Part shown: in pieces, positions 42,300 through 54,698 of the stretch
Layout of the letters: the number at the start of each line of letters is the position of its first letter
How positions within the stretch are numbered: position 1 is the stretch's first letter
From: Protofrankia sp963555925
GTDB lineage: Bacteria; Actinomycetota; Actinomycetes; Frankiales; Frankiaceae
Assembly (NCBI GenBank): GCA_963555925.1
Contig: CAUVXJ010000010.1
Span: forward strand, 39,830-103,829
Reading direction: 5' to 3'
Length of the DNA stretch: 64,000 bases
Made by a program: the position numbers and the translations under genes
Notes under the pieces: model-generated
What the model was told of the DNA's origin: nothing
Seen by the model: only the letters and a program-made list of their open reading frames with translations
The model's database searches: none

Positions 42300-43219
42300 G
42301 CTCTTGCCCCGCCGGGAACGTGCGGTATCCCGGACAGCGATGGTGTACCCGGTACGGGGATCGGGTGGGAGGTCGACGGGACCGGGGGGAGGCCGACGTG
42401 GTGGCGGCAGACCGCGAGCAGGTACTCGTCCCAGAAGCGGCCGTCGTAGTAGTTGAAGTCCCGCAGCCGACCTTCGACGTCGAACCAGCGACCCTCGCCA
42501 CTGGCAATCAGCTCATGGTTGAACTCCGGCATCTCCATGTACAGCTTGCGCAGGTTCCAGACCTGGAACAGATACCGGACGAACAGCTCGACCGCGCTGG
42601 CGGGCAGCCCGGTGAGCACGTAGTCCGGAGTGAACACCGCGGCCAGGTAGGCGATGCCGCGGGTGGTGTCCGCGTTGTAGGCGACGACAAGACCGATTGG
42701 TTCTCTTGTTGCGGGAAGGAGCACGACGAACTGGGCGAGCACCCCCTGCCACAGCCCCGCCTGGAATGTCTCCTGGTTGGGTACGGTTCCGCGGAAACGC
42801 CAGCGGAAGCCGATCTCCTCTGAGATTGCCAGCTCGTACAGGAACGGCAGGTATTCCGGTGTCACCGGCCGCAATGCGAACCTGCCGTTGTGTAGCCTGG
42901 GTGACCTCACCCCGGCTCGAGTCATGTGGCTGGCCGGCATGTCCCGTCCACGGACGGCGGCCGGTAGCGTCTCACCGGCTGTGCCACGGGCGGTGTCGAG
43001 GAGCATGCACGCGTCCGCGACGGTTGCGATCTGACCCGCGGGGGTCGCATCGATGTCCACGCCCCGCGCCGCGAGCCAGACCAGGAGTTCCAGTTGTTGG
43101 AGCGAGTCCAGATGAAGGTCGTTGCGAAGGTCGGCGGTAGCGGTGACGGCCGATGGCTCAACGGCAAGAAGACGAGCGAGGAAATCTTCAAGATCAATAT
43201 CGCGAACGTCGGAGAGCAC
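42296..43219 (-). CDS. Acyl carrier protein fused to a GNAT-like acyltransferase
   Basis: I place the start at GTG 43219, after AAAGAGG; TTG 43273 is a longer option. The first 80 residues form an ACP: DIDLEDFLARLLAV, then DLRNDLHLDSLQQLELLVWL with the phosphopantetheine Ser in LDSL. After a linker, RFALRPVTPEYLPFLYELAISEEIGFRWRF begins a RimJ-like GNAT domain (about 110-275). The fusion suggests that an acyl group carried on the ACP is passed to an amine or alcohol. It heads the operon with the FAAL and SnoaL genes. Confidence 0.8.
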   Translation of the reverse strand: MLSDVRDIDLEDFLARLLAVEPSAVTATADLRNDLHLDSLQQLELLVWLAARGVDIDATPAGQIATVADACMLLDTARGTAGETLPAAVRGRDMPASHMTRAGVRSPRLHNGRFALRPVTPEYLPFLYELAISEEIGFRWRFRGTVPNQETFQAGLWQGVLAQFVVLLPATREPIGLVVAYNADTTRGIAYLAAVFTPDYVLTGLPASAVELFVRYLFQVWNLRKLYMEMPEFNHELIASGEGRWFDVEGRLRDFNYYDGRFWDEYLLAVCRHHVGLPPVPSTSHPIPVPGTPSLSGIPHVPGGARA

Positions 43220-43380
43220 TGTACCTCTTTGTATGACATGGCCCACGGGAGTCACTGTGCTAGTGATCGACAAATGATAGCCGGATAAAAGCTCTAATTA
43301 GGTAAAAATCAGTATATTAGCTTAGGTGTATGGAACCATAGACTGCATGGAAGCGCAAGAACGTTACTGTCAGTAGCAAA
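43220..43380 (-). promoter_or_regulatory. AT-rich upstream region of the ACP-GNAT operon
   Basis: Unusually A/T-rich for this genome (for example AAGCTCTAATTAGGTAAAAA), directly upstream of the operon start. It is probably the promoter; Lsr2-type silencing of a biosynthetic operon is possible. No exact promoter boxes are assigned. Confidence 0.4.
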
Positions 43381-43458
43381 ATGTCGGATGCTTAAAGAGC
43401 TGACCGCTCCACTCGGCGCTGCCCGCCGTTGGTGGGCACCGGCACCGGCCAGAACCGA

Positions 43459-43830
43459 TCAGTCGGCCGCCTTGGTGGCCGGGACCGGGGCCGCCGATCC
43501 GCCGTCGTCGCAGGCAGCCTGACGCGTCTTGCCGAGCAGGTAGTGCCGTTCGGGCGTGCTGTTCGTGCGTCGGGCGGCGGCACGGAAGTCCGCCTCGGCG
43601 CCCACCCGGTCGCCGGCAAGATTTCGTAGATGGGCGCGCACCGCGAGTAACCGATGGTGGGTGGCCATCCGCCGGTCGGCGGCGGCGAACAGAGCCTCCT
43701 GCACGGCGTCCTCGCACAGGTCGAACATGCCGAACCGGCGCAGCACGGTGGCGAGGACCTGCGGCGCCAGCTCGCGTAGCAGATCCTCGACCCGTTCCGG
43801 ACCCGGTAGGCCGGCGGGCGGTGCAGTCAC
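43459..43830 (-). CDS. Internally deleted ECF sigma factor remnant
   Basis: A 123-residue frame from GTG 43830. The first 50 residues (LRELAPQVLATVLRRFGMFDLCEDAVQEALFAA) are the sigma-2 start of the large ECF sigma factors of the SigJ/ECF42 kind, which have about 400 residues. The remainder (RRMATHHRLLAVRAHLRNLAGDRVGAEADFRAAARRTNSTPERHYLLGKTRQ) is the extreme C-terminus of the same proteins. About 280 residues, including sigma-4, are missing and the frame is kept. It cannot work as a sigma factor. Upstream lies its usual partner, a YCII gene, also deleted inside. Confidence 0.75.
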   Translation of the reverse strand: MTAPPAGLPGPERVEDLLRELAPQVLATVLRRFGMFDLCEDAVQEALFAAADRRMATHHRLLAVRAHLRNLAGDRVGAEADFRAAARRTNSTPERHYLLGKTRQAACDDGGSAAPVPATKAAD

Positions 43831-43854
43831 GGAAGCGTCACAGAAGCGTCACCG

Positions 43855-43983
43855 TCACTGGGCCGGAGCGGACTCGTGCGGCAGCGGCCACAACTCCACC
43901 GACCGCACCGAGGCGAACGGTGCCTCGGCCTGGAACGACTCCCACAGCTTCTTGTTGCCGTAGATCGTCAGCAGGTACTTCAT
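43855..43983 (-). CDS. Internally deleted YCII/DGPF-domain protein remnant
   Basis: A 42-residue frame from ATG 43983 with GGAG 7 bases upstream. MKYLLTIYGNKKLWESF is the start and SVELWPLPHES the end of YCII-related proteins, which normally have 110-140 residues. The middle is missing in frame. YCII genes are regular neighbours of ECF42-type sigma genes, and here the next gene downstream is a sigma remnant of the same kind. Confidence 0.65.
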   Translation of the reverse strand: MKYLLTIYGNKKLWESFQAEAPFASVRSVELWPLPHESAPAQ

Positions 43984-44156
43984 GGGTGTCTCCTCTCGAT
44001 TCCGATGCCGGTCCTCCCGACGCCGGCCTTCCCGCCCGCCGCGATCCCCACAACAGAGGTCGCATACGACAGGTGGCTGGTCTTTGAGATCGCAGAAAGT
44101 GGAGCGGGACAGTCCGTCGCGCATGCACCGATCGACCCAGGGCGCCACGTCGGGGC

Positions 44157-49370
<5,214 letters not shown>

Positions 49371-50507
49371 AGGATCGTTTCCTTCGAACATGGACGGTGA
49401 AGAACGGAATGAATACCTTGAAGGCGAAACTGCTCTCGGCCTGCTCGAAATGTTCGATGGCCGGCTCGACCACACAGGTTATTTCGCCACTTTCGATGCC
49501 GATGCCGATGCCGATGCCGATTAGTTGATCGACCGGCATTTTACTGACGGCTGGGGAAACCCAATCAAAGGCGCCAGTTCAATCTACGGTGATCTCGCGA
49601 TGAGTGCTGTTCGGGGAAATGAGGGCGCGTCCCAGCTCGGTTCTGATTACGTCTTGCGGCTCGCGGACCGTGGCAGCGGCGCCGGTGTGCCCGAGGTTTC
49701 TGTACCCGCCGTTCCACCTGTGCTCTAAGGCCGAGAGCGGTGGCAGGTAAAGCAGTTTTCGCATTCGCACGATGGCCTTAGACCCCCCAAGTCGTCGGCT
49801 CGGTGCCACGTTGTGCATCGCATGGCCGACGATAGAGGAAGGTCCTGCCTGGAAGCAACTGTCCTGTTTCGGACTGCGACGGCCGCCAAATGTGGTAAAC
49901 GTGCTGTTTCCAGCCTCGCTGACTACGTGGTGTGGCGCCCGCGTCGGGGGCTGTAGCGACCGTAGAGCCACTTCCCAGGGTGTCCGGTACAGAGGTTACC
50001 CCACCTGGAACGTCTTTCCACGCCGTGGACGTGGCGATGAGCTTCTGATCATCAGGTGATGTCGGGCACTGTTGCGTTGACGCGGGACAGGCAATCGTCG
50101 CCGGCGGGAACCGCCACCCCGCGAACAGCTGGGTCACCCAGCAGGCCCGGAACCTGCTCATGACCATGGACCAACAGGCAGCATGTTTCCGGTTCCTCAT
50201 CCGCGAGCGCGATACGACGTTCAGCGTCGCCTTCGACACCGTCTTCACCACCGACAAGATCGATCACTGCAGCAGCAGGCGCCGCCCAGCATCAGTACTG
50301 GCCTGCCGCCCGAACCCGGCACGCCGATCAACGATCAACGATAGTGATCGTCTCGACGGGATCATTCGCGACCACCGGCAGGCTGCAGAACCTCGGCAGC
50401 CACACCCAGCTGCAGCGTTTCGGGAGAAACCGTCCGAGGTGTTGGAGAAAAAGACTACCATAAGCACATATTCTTATTGATCTTTTGATCCAAAGGTTGG
50501 GTGGACG
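49371..50507. other. Long intergenic region with transposase remnant
   Basis: No intact gene is seen in 1.1 kb. It includes the PKS promoter region, a GATGCC hexamer array (four units, 49495-49518), about 550 bp of nothing recognisable, and a degraded integrase-type transposase (50097-50390). Confidence 0.6.
50097..50390 (+). mobile_element. Transposase (integrase core) remnant
   Basis: The plus frame reads ANSWVTQQARNLLMTM, then FRFLIRERDTTFSVAFDTVFTTD, which is the rve integrase-core region of transposases common in Frankia and Streptomyces. After a degraded stretch the same frame gives DRLDGIIRDHRQAA, like their C-terminal end. Both the N-terminal half and part of the middle, with the last catalytic Glu, are gone. 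No inverted repeats were found. Confidence 0.65.
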
Positions 50508-51419
50508 ATGAGGCACCCCTTCTCCCGGAGAAGGTTCATACGGCAAGATCCCCGCGCACCCCTCGGCGTCATCCTGGCTGTCCTGGCCTTCACGGGCTGC
50601 GCATCGTCGACCGTTGGCGCCGATGACGGGCGATCGTCGAAGGACCCGGCCACCGTGGTGGCGGCCGCCTACGACAAGACCCTGGAAGCGACGACGATGC
50701 GCTTTTCGATCAGCCAGCGGCTGACGGTGCCCGTCGACGGCAGGACCGAGACCATCGAGACGACCGGCGAAGGGGTGACGACCCTCGACGGCCGTACGAT
50801 GCGCCTTAAGGGAAACGTCACCCAAGCCGGCGACTATGAGGCCATGATGCTCGACGGGATCGAGTACGTCCGGTACGCGGATCAGGAAAAGTTTTCTCTC
50901 CCTCCCGGCAAGACCTGGATTCGTTTCGATCTGAGCGCCCTGCTCGGCGTGCTCGGCGTGGGGGTCAACGATCTCGCCGGACCGTCCGGGAGCGACCCGC
51001 GCCAGGGCCTTTCCTTCCTCCATGGTGTCGTTGGGGAACCCCGTGTGGTAGGTGAAGAAGACATTCGCGGAGTCCGCGCCACTCGGTACACACTGGTCGT
51101 CGATCCGGAAAAGGCCGCTGCTGAGCGGTCGTCCGCAGCGGCCAAGACCCTGTCCGCTTCGATCGCCACCAAGACATTCCCGGCGGACGTCTGGATCGAC
51201 TCCGAGGGTCAGATAATCCAAATGACATACTCGATAACGATGAAAAACATGATCGAAAACGTCGCAGGCTCGTCCATGACGGTGGGCAATACCATCGGAT
51301 TCTTCGACTTCGGGGTGCCGCTCGGTGACATAACCCCTCCACCGGCAGATCAGGTGGAAGATGTCACCGATAAGATCCGGAACAGCAGTCGGCAAGACGG
51401 CGGGTCAGCTACCGGCTGA
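50508..51419 (+). CDS. Lipoprotein, LppX/LprG-LolA-like fold
   Basis: The 303-residue protein starts at ATG 50508. The leader with an Arg-rich n-region ends in a lipobox (LAFTGC, Cys31). The mature chain (TVVAAAYDKTLEATTMRFSISQRLTV, YEAMMLDGIEYVRYADQEKFSLPPGKTWIRFDL, IRGVRATRYTLVVDPEKAAAE, FPADVWIDSEGQIIQMTYSI) has the pattern of LppX/LprF-type half-barrel lipoproteins. In mycobacteria these carry lipids across the periplasm. Here it could do the same; no transporter gene is adjacent. Confidence 0.75.
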   Translation: MRHPFSRRRFIRQDPRAPLGVILAVLAFTGCASSTVGADDGRSSKDPATVVAAAYDKTLEATTMRFSISQRLTVPVDGRTETIETTGEGVTTLDGRTMRLKGNVTQAGDYEAMMLDGIEYVRYADQEKFSLPPGKTWIRFDLSALLGVLGVGVNDLAGPSGSDPRQGLSFLHGVVGEPRVVGEEDIRGVRATRYTLVVDPEKAAAERSSAAAKTLSASIATKTFPADVWIDSEGQIIQMTYSITMKNMIENVAGSSMTVGNTIGFFDFGVPLGDITPPPADQVEDVTDKIRNSSRQDGGSATG

Positions 51420-51458
51420 GGCCGTTTCCACTGCCGCGCACCGGGCGAGCGCGGTTGC

Positions 51459-51908
51459 GTGAGTGGCTATGTCCTCGACGATCTCGCGTTGAGCGCCGGG
51501 CTGACCCGCACCGGCCGCCTCGACGCCTTCCACGCGCAGAACCCTCGCCTGGGCTGGCCCGCCAGCCACGCCGCGGTGCTCGTGCTCGTGCTCGCGACCA
51601 GCCTGCCGATCGTCACCGTCGACTCCGGTCGATACGGCGGCGCTCCCATCGACCGGCTTAGAGCGACCGGCAATAGGGGGCGCGGCGTCGCGGGGGTGGG
51701 GCACGCACCTCGTCGCATCGCTCCCCGTCCATCGCTTCGCGAGGCACGGGTACCCCGGCTCCGTCGGTCGACGCCCAAAACCAGGGCGCCTCCCTCCTCC
51801 GCCTTGCGATGCACGCACCCCACCCCCGCTCCTTCACCCACGCCCCTATTGCCGGGCGCTCTTATCGGCTGGCGTCGTAGTGCTGACGCCAGGCGGTGCA
51901 GTTGGTGA
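51459..51908 (+). CDS. Internally deleted PIN-like hypothetical protein, read through into repeat copy B
   Basis: The frame opens at GTG 51459. Only the first 67 codons look like gene sequence. MSGYVLDDLALSAGLTRTGR is the start and LDAFHAQNPRLGWPASHAAVL with LPIVTVDSGRYGG the end of a small PIN-like protein that I know as about 130 residues in related actinomycetes; the middle seems deleted in frame. At DRL the foldback repeat begins (51658) and the frame runs through it to 51908, overlapping the next gene antisense. It is probably not functional. Confidence 0.45.
   Translation: MSGYVLDDLALSAGLTRTGRLDAFHAQNPRLGWPASHAAVLVLVLATSLPIVTVDSGRYGGAPIDRLRATGNRGRGVAGVGHAPRRIAPRPSLREARVPRLRRSTPKTRAPPSSALRCTHPTPAPSPTPLLPGALIGWRRSADARRCSW
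51658..51864. repeat. Foldback repeat family 1, complete copy B, TTA-flanked
   Basis: A 201-bp core (51661-51861), 40 bp longer than the other complete copies, between TTA triplets. Ends: GAGCGACCGGCAATAGGGG and CCCCTATTGCCGGGCGCTC. The right TTA (51862-51864) is, on minus, the TAA stop of the cyclotransferase gene. The left end cuts into the frame at 51459. Confidence 0.85.
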
Positions 51909-52347
51909 GGTAGGCGGATAGATGCTGCCGGGCGAAGATCTCCGGGTCCCAGGTGACGGGCTCGACCGTGGCGGGGTCCTCAGCGGCGTAGGTCCACGCA
52001 TTCTTGCCGTTGGCAAAGGTGATCCGGGCGAGGGTGTAGAAGTCGGCTTCGAAGGTGTCGAGGGTTTGCCATTCCTCGACGGTGAGGTCGTCGAGTAGAT
52101 GCCCGGAAGCGGTCGCTTCGGGTTCGGCAATGAGCGCGGGGTAAACGCGTCCGGGTAGGGCAGCGGCGCGCCATCCGTGCACGGTGGCGGATGTGCGGTG
52201 GGGGTCGCGGTCGATGAGAATGCGGACGACGTCATCGAAGAGCAGGCTTCCGTAGACGAACAGGGGCGCCGGGTCCGTCGACAGGGCGGCTAGCCGGCCA
52301 GAGGTGGGCACGTTCGGTTGGGGTGAGTAGGCGTTGGTAGGCGGCAT
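51862..52347 (-). CDS. Gamma-glutamylcyclotransferase/AIG2-like protein
   Basis: From ATG 52347 the protein has 161 residues. PLFVYGSLLFDDVVRILIDRDPHRTSATVHGWRAAALPGRVYPALI is the classic YGSL start of the GGCT fold, and SGHLLDDLTVEEWQTLDTFE carries the position of the catalytic Glu (D-x-F-E). KNAWTYAAEDP follows. The family cyclises gamma-glutamyl amines or trims modified lysines. Its stop codon is formed by the TTA flank of foldback repeat copy B, so the natural end may have been altered. Confidence 0.85.
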   Translation of the reverse strand: MPPTNAYSPQPNVPTSGRLAALSTDPAPLFVYGSLLFDDVVRILIDRDPHRTSATVHGWRAAALPGRVYPALIAEPEATASGHLLDDLTVEEWQTLDTFEADFYTLARITFANGKNAWTYAAEDPATVEPVTWDPEIFARQHLSAYLTNCTAWRQHYDASR

Positions 52348-52472
52348 GGAAGACCTTTCCCGCGGCGGCGGTATCGGCGGTGTCGGCGAGGGCGACGCCG
52401 GGGCGCTACCGAACTGCTGCGGTTCATCCACCGGCGTCCGTGGGTGGCTATGTTCGTCGGCCACCCTGGCTG

Positions 52473-52607
52473 TCAGTCGGTGGCCTTGGGATGGCCGGTA
52501 CCGGCGTAGATCACCCACGCGGTCCGGTTCGACTCGTCGATCAGATACCAGATGCGTCCGCCGCCGGTGGGCGGCGCAGCGGCGCGCTCTCCTCGCTTCG
52601 GGCTCAT
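52473..52607 (-). CDS. Internally deleted RelE/ParE-like toxin remnant
   Basis: A 44-residue frame whose ATG (52607) overlaps the stop of the upstream gene by ATGA. MSPKRGERAAAPPTGG is the start and GRIWYLIDESNRTAWVIYAGTGHPKATD the end of a RelE-like toxin family of about 120 residues that I recall from actinomycetes. The central part with the catalytic basic residues is missing in frame. It should be inactive as a toxin. The upstream gene is its probable antitoxin. Confidence 0.6.
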   Translation of the reverse strand: MSPKRGERAAAPPTGGGRIWYLIDESNRTAWVIYAGTGHPKATD

Positions 52608-53083
52608 TCCGCTTCGACGGCGGGCGGCGGGGGGACAGGCCCGAGATCGCCCTCCGGTTCCCGAGTCAGCTTCGCGGACAGGGCGGGGTCGGCGTGGATC
52701 TCGGCGCTGTGTCGCCACTGGGCGAGCAGGACGGCGATGGGAGCCAGTGTGTTCAGCGTCATCGCGCCGCGTGCTGTTTCGATCAACTCGGCGAAGAAGG
52801 CGTCGACGTCCTCCGCTGGCAGGAACGTCGTCCAGGGTAGGGCGTCGGGCAACGCCTGCCGTAGGACGGCGGTGTTCCCCGTGCGGACCAGGCCGGCGAG
52901 CATGCGGGTGGCGAAGTCGACCACGGTGGAGTCTTGCTCCAGCTGGTCCACCCGCATCAGTGCGAGGTCCGGCGCGTCGCGACGGCGCAGCCGTAGCGCT
53001 CGTACCTCGTCGAGCCGCCGGGTGGTTGCCGCTGGGTGGTGTAGCAGCTCGCTGAACGGGACTTCTTCGTAGGCCACACTCAC
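52604..53083 (-). CDS. Probable antitoxin partner of the RelE-like gene
   Basis: From GTG 53083 the protein has 159 residues. MSVAYEEVPFSELLHHPAATTRRLDEVRALRLRRRDAPDLALMRVDQLEQD resembles a Phd-like N-terminal domain that binds DNA. The C-terminal half is helical (WTTFLPAEDVDAFFAELIETARGAM) and ends in a Pro-rich tail. It is coupled by ATGA to a truncated RelE-like gene, the order normal for such modules. Function as antitoxin is inferred from sequence pattern and context. Confidence 0.6.
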   Translation of the reverse strand: MSVAYEEVPFSELLHHPAATTRRLDEVRALRLRRRDAPDLALMRVDQLEQDSTVVDFATRMLAGLVRTGNTAVLRQALPDALPWTTFLPAEDVDAFFAELIETARGAMTLNTLAPIAVLLAQWRHSAEIHADPALSAKLTREPEGDLGPVPPPPAVEAE

Positions 53084-53558
53084 GATGTCCACACTAGCTC
53101 GGATGTCGCGGCGACAGAAGCCCTGATGACGGTACGTACGTGCATGCCTCGCTGGAAGGGGGCTCTGACCTGCCTCAACCAGCGTGCGCTCGGAGGGACT
53201 CGAACCCCCAACTTCTTGATTCGTAGTTTGCTTCGGATCTTCCGTCGACGTCCGCTGACGTCTGCCGCGTCCGGCGACCTCGGACGGTCCGTCCACCGTT
53301 GTCCGCCGTTGTCCACCCTCGTCCACCGGCTTGGCTGTCAATGTGGCTGTCATCATCCGATGGCAAGTCGACTCGTACCGCAGGCCCAGGCGCGTCCCAT
53401 TCCCGGCATGGCGTGGTGCTGTCCGGTCCTGGCGTGATCCTGGTGGCGAAGGCGTGCGTGGGGCGGCCGGGGCAGGGATAGTGGGATGGTGATCCGGGTA
53501 TCGGCTGACGTCGCAGCGGGTGCCATCATCATCACTGATGAGCAGTCCGTTTCCCGCC
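53084..53558. other. Intergenic region containing a tRNA 3'-end-like repeat
   Basis: No gene is supported. Bases 53165-53219 contain the tRNA-3'-like repeat listed separately. The remainder up to the HicA-like gene holds nothing I recognise. Confidence 0.55.
53165..53236 (-). other. tRNA 3'-half fragment, left copy
   Basis: On minus the sequence gives CTACGAA (like an anticodon loop with ACG), TCAAG, a short variable arm, then GGGGGTTCGAGTCCCTC (T-stem and loop) and CGAGCGCA (3' acceptor strand and discriminator). No matching 5' half or opposing stem strands exist upstream. The 48 bp at 53165-53212 recur exactly at 54473-54520. Such 3' tRNA pieces are usual attachment-site relics of integrated elements. 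Confidence 0.6.
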
Positions 53559-53786
53559 ATGAAGCCGCGCCAGCTACTCAAGGTCCTGGCCAGGCTGGGC
53601 TATGTGGAGGGCTCGCGCGATGCGGGAGGCTCGCACCGATGGTTGGAAGCGCCTGGAAGACCCCGTCTACTGTGGGCGTTCCACGAGTCGGTGACGAGCA
53701 TCGGGCCGGTCGTCGTTCGACGGATCCTCGTCAAGGAGGTAGGGCTGACCCAGGAGGAAGCGCTGGAGGTGATCCGTCGTGGCTAG
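53559..53786 (+). CDS. HicA-like toxin (mRNA interferase family)
   Basis: From ATG 53559 the protein has 75 residues. MKPRQLLKVLARLGYVEGSRDAGGSHRWLEAPG shows the dsRBD-like HicA start with the catalytic His in GGSHRW; IGPVVVRRILVKEVGLTQEEALEVIRR is the usual end. It overlaps the next gene by 8 bases. The order toxin-antitoxin is that of hicAB. HicA cleaves mRNA and tmRNA. Confidence 0.75.
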   Translation: MKPRQLLKVLARLGYVEGSRDAGGSHRWLEAPGRPRLLWAFHESVTSIGPVVVRRILVKEVGLTQEEALEVIRRG

Positions 53787-54357
53787 GCCGGTAGATGTGA
53801 TCGTCCGGCGTGACGAGGACATGTGGGCGGCATGGTCTCCCCAGTGTCGAGGTCTGACGATCGTGCAGCCCACTCCCGCCCACATGCGTAAGGCGTTGCC
53901 TGCGGCTCTGCGGGAGTTCTTCGGGTCGGCCCAGACGGTCGATATCCGGATCCATGTCGAAGATGAGGTTCGCGGCGCAGTGGTCCGGGTGGCTCAGGAC
54001 GACCACCTGTGGGAGCGGCAGCATACCGCCGCGAGGATCGCCGCGGCTCTGGGAGATCCTGACCAGAGGGCTCAGATCCTGGCGGAGACGCAGAATTCAC
54101 TTGGTGAGGTGGTCTTCGTCTGTGCACTGCCCGGGGACACCGGTGAGTGGCTGATGCGGCAGCTCGATGAGGACGGCGACTTCGTCCATGCCGTGATTTC
54201 CGTGGCAGACAACTTGATTTGGGGCAGTGGGTTCGGGTCGGCTGCTACCGGCGAGCAGTCTGACGAGATGCCATCTGGCTTTCAGAATCTCGACAAGGAC
54301 GTGACTTTTGGCGAGATCATGCGAGCCGACTCTTCGCCTCACCACATGAAGGTCTGA
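53779..54357 (+). CDS. HicB-like antitoxin with long C-terminal extension
   Basis: The 192-residue protein starts at GTG 53779 inside the HicA-like gene. The N-terminal 45 residues (VDVIVRRDEDMWAAWSPQCRGLTIVQPTPAHMRKALPAALREFFG) match the partial RNase-H-like fold of HicB. The rest, with VRVAQDDHLWERQHTAARIAAALGDPDQRAQILAETQNSLGEVVFVCALPGDTGEWLM, is not a usual HicB DNA-binding tail and has no family I recognise. The pair lies between two copies of a tRNA 3'-end-like repeat. Confidence 0.6.
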   Translation: MARPVDVIVRRDEDMWAAWSPQCRGLTIVQPTPAHMRKALPAALREFFGSAQTVDIRIHVEDEVRGAVVRVAQDDHLWERQHTAARIAAALGDPDQRAQILAETQNSLGEVVFVCALPGDTGEWLMRQLDEDGDFVHAVISVADNLIWGSGFGSAATGEQSDEMPSGFQNLDKDVTFGEIMRADSSPHHMKV

Positions 54358-54472
54358 CCGCCCATCGCGAACGGTCAGTCACTTGGTGCCGTAGCTTCCC
54401 GACAGGCTGTTGGCTGCCAGTTTGACTATCAAACGATCAAGAGCCTCGCGTCGTGTGATCGGCTGCGGGGCA

Positions 54473-54540
54473 CTGACCTGCCTCAACCAGCGTGCGCTCG
54501 GAGGGACTCGAACCCCCAACCTCTTGATCCTTAGTGGTCG
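54473..54540 (-). other. tRNA 3'-half fragment, right copy
   Basis: Identical to the left copy over 48 bp (54473-54520). Further on it differs at a few places: on minus the loop reads CTAAGGA (AAG at the anticodon place) followed by TCAAG. Again no 5' half. The two copies form a 1.3-kb direct repeat around the HicA/HicB-like pair. Confidence 0.6.
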
Positions 54541-54583
54541 CCGCCGGCAGACCCTGGACGAACTTCCGGCGGCGACCACTAAG
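54530..54583. repeat. Perfect 18-bp inverted repeat
   Basis: CTTAGTGGTCGCCGCCGG (54530-54547) and CCGGCGGCGACCACTAAG (54566-54583) are fully complementary around an 18-nt loop. It overlaps the anticodon end of the right tRNA-like fragment. It may be a terminator or the end of a mobile element. Confidence 0.75.
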
Positions 54584-54698
54584 TCGTGGGTTGATCGACG
54601 GCTCGTAGGCTGTCAACAGCGATCCGCGCGATCGAAGATCCATCAGACACGCCCTAGGGCTGACCCGGCGTCAGGTAGCCGAGCTGATGGGCGTCTCA

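Larger units (their letters stand above)
54358..54698. other. Intergenic region with tRNA-like repeat and large hairpin
   Basis: No gene is supported between the HicB-like stop and the LLM oxidoreductase stop. It holds the right tRNA-3'-like repeat (54473-54540) and a perfect 18-bp inverted repeat (54530-54583). Confidence 0.55.

Noticed and set aside
49579..49971. 130-codon minus frame upstream of the PKS
   Set aside because: No ribosome-binding site, weak codon bias and no recognisable domain.
53165..54540. Functional tRNA genes
   Set aside because: Only the 3' half is present; acceptor, D-arm and 5' anticodon-stem strands are missing upstream of both copies.
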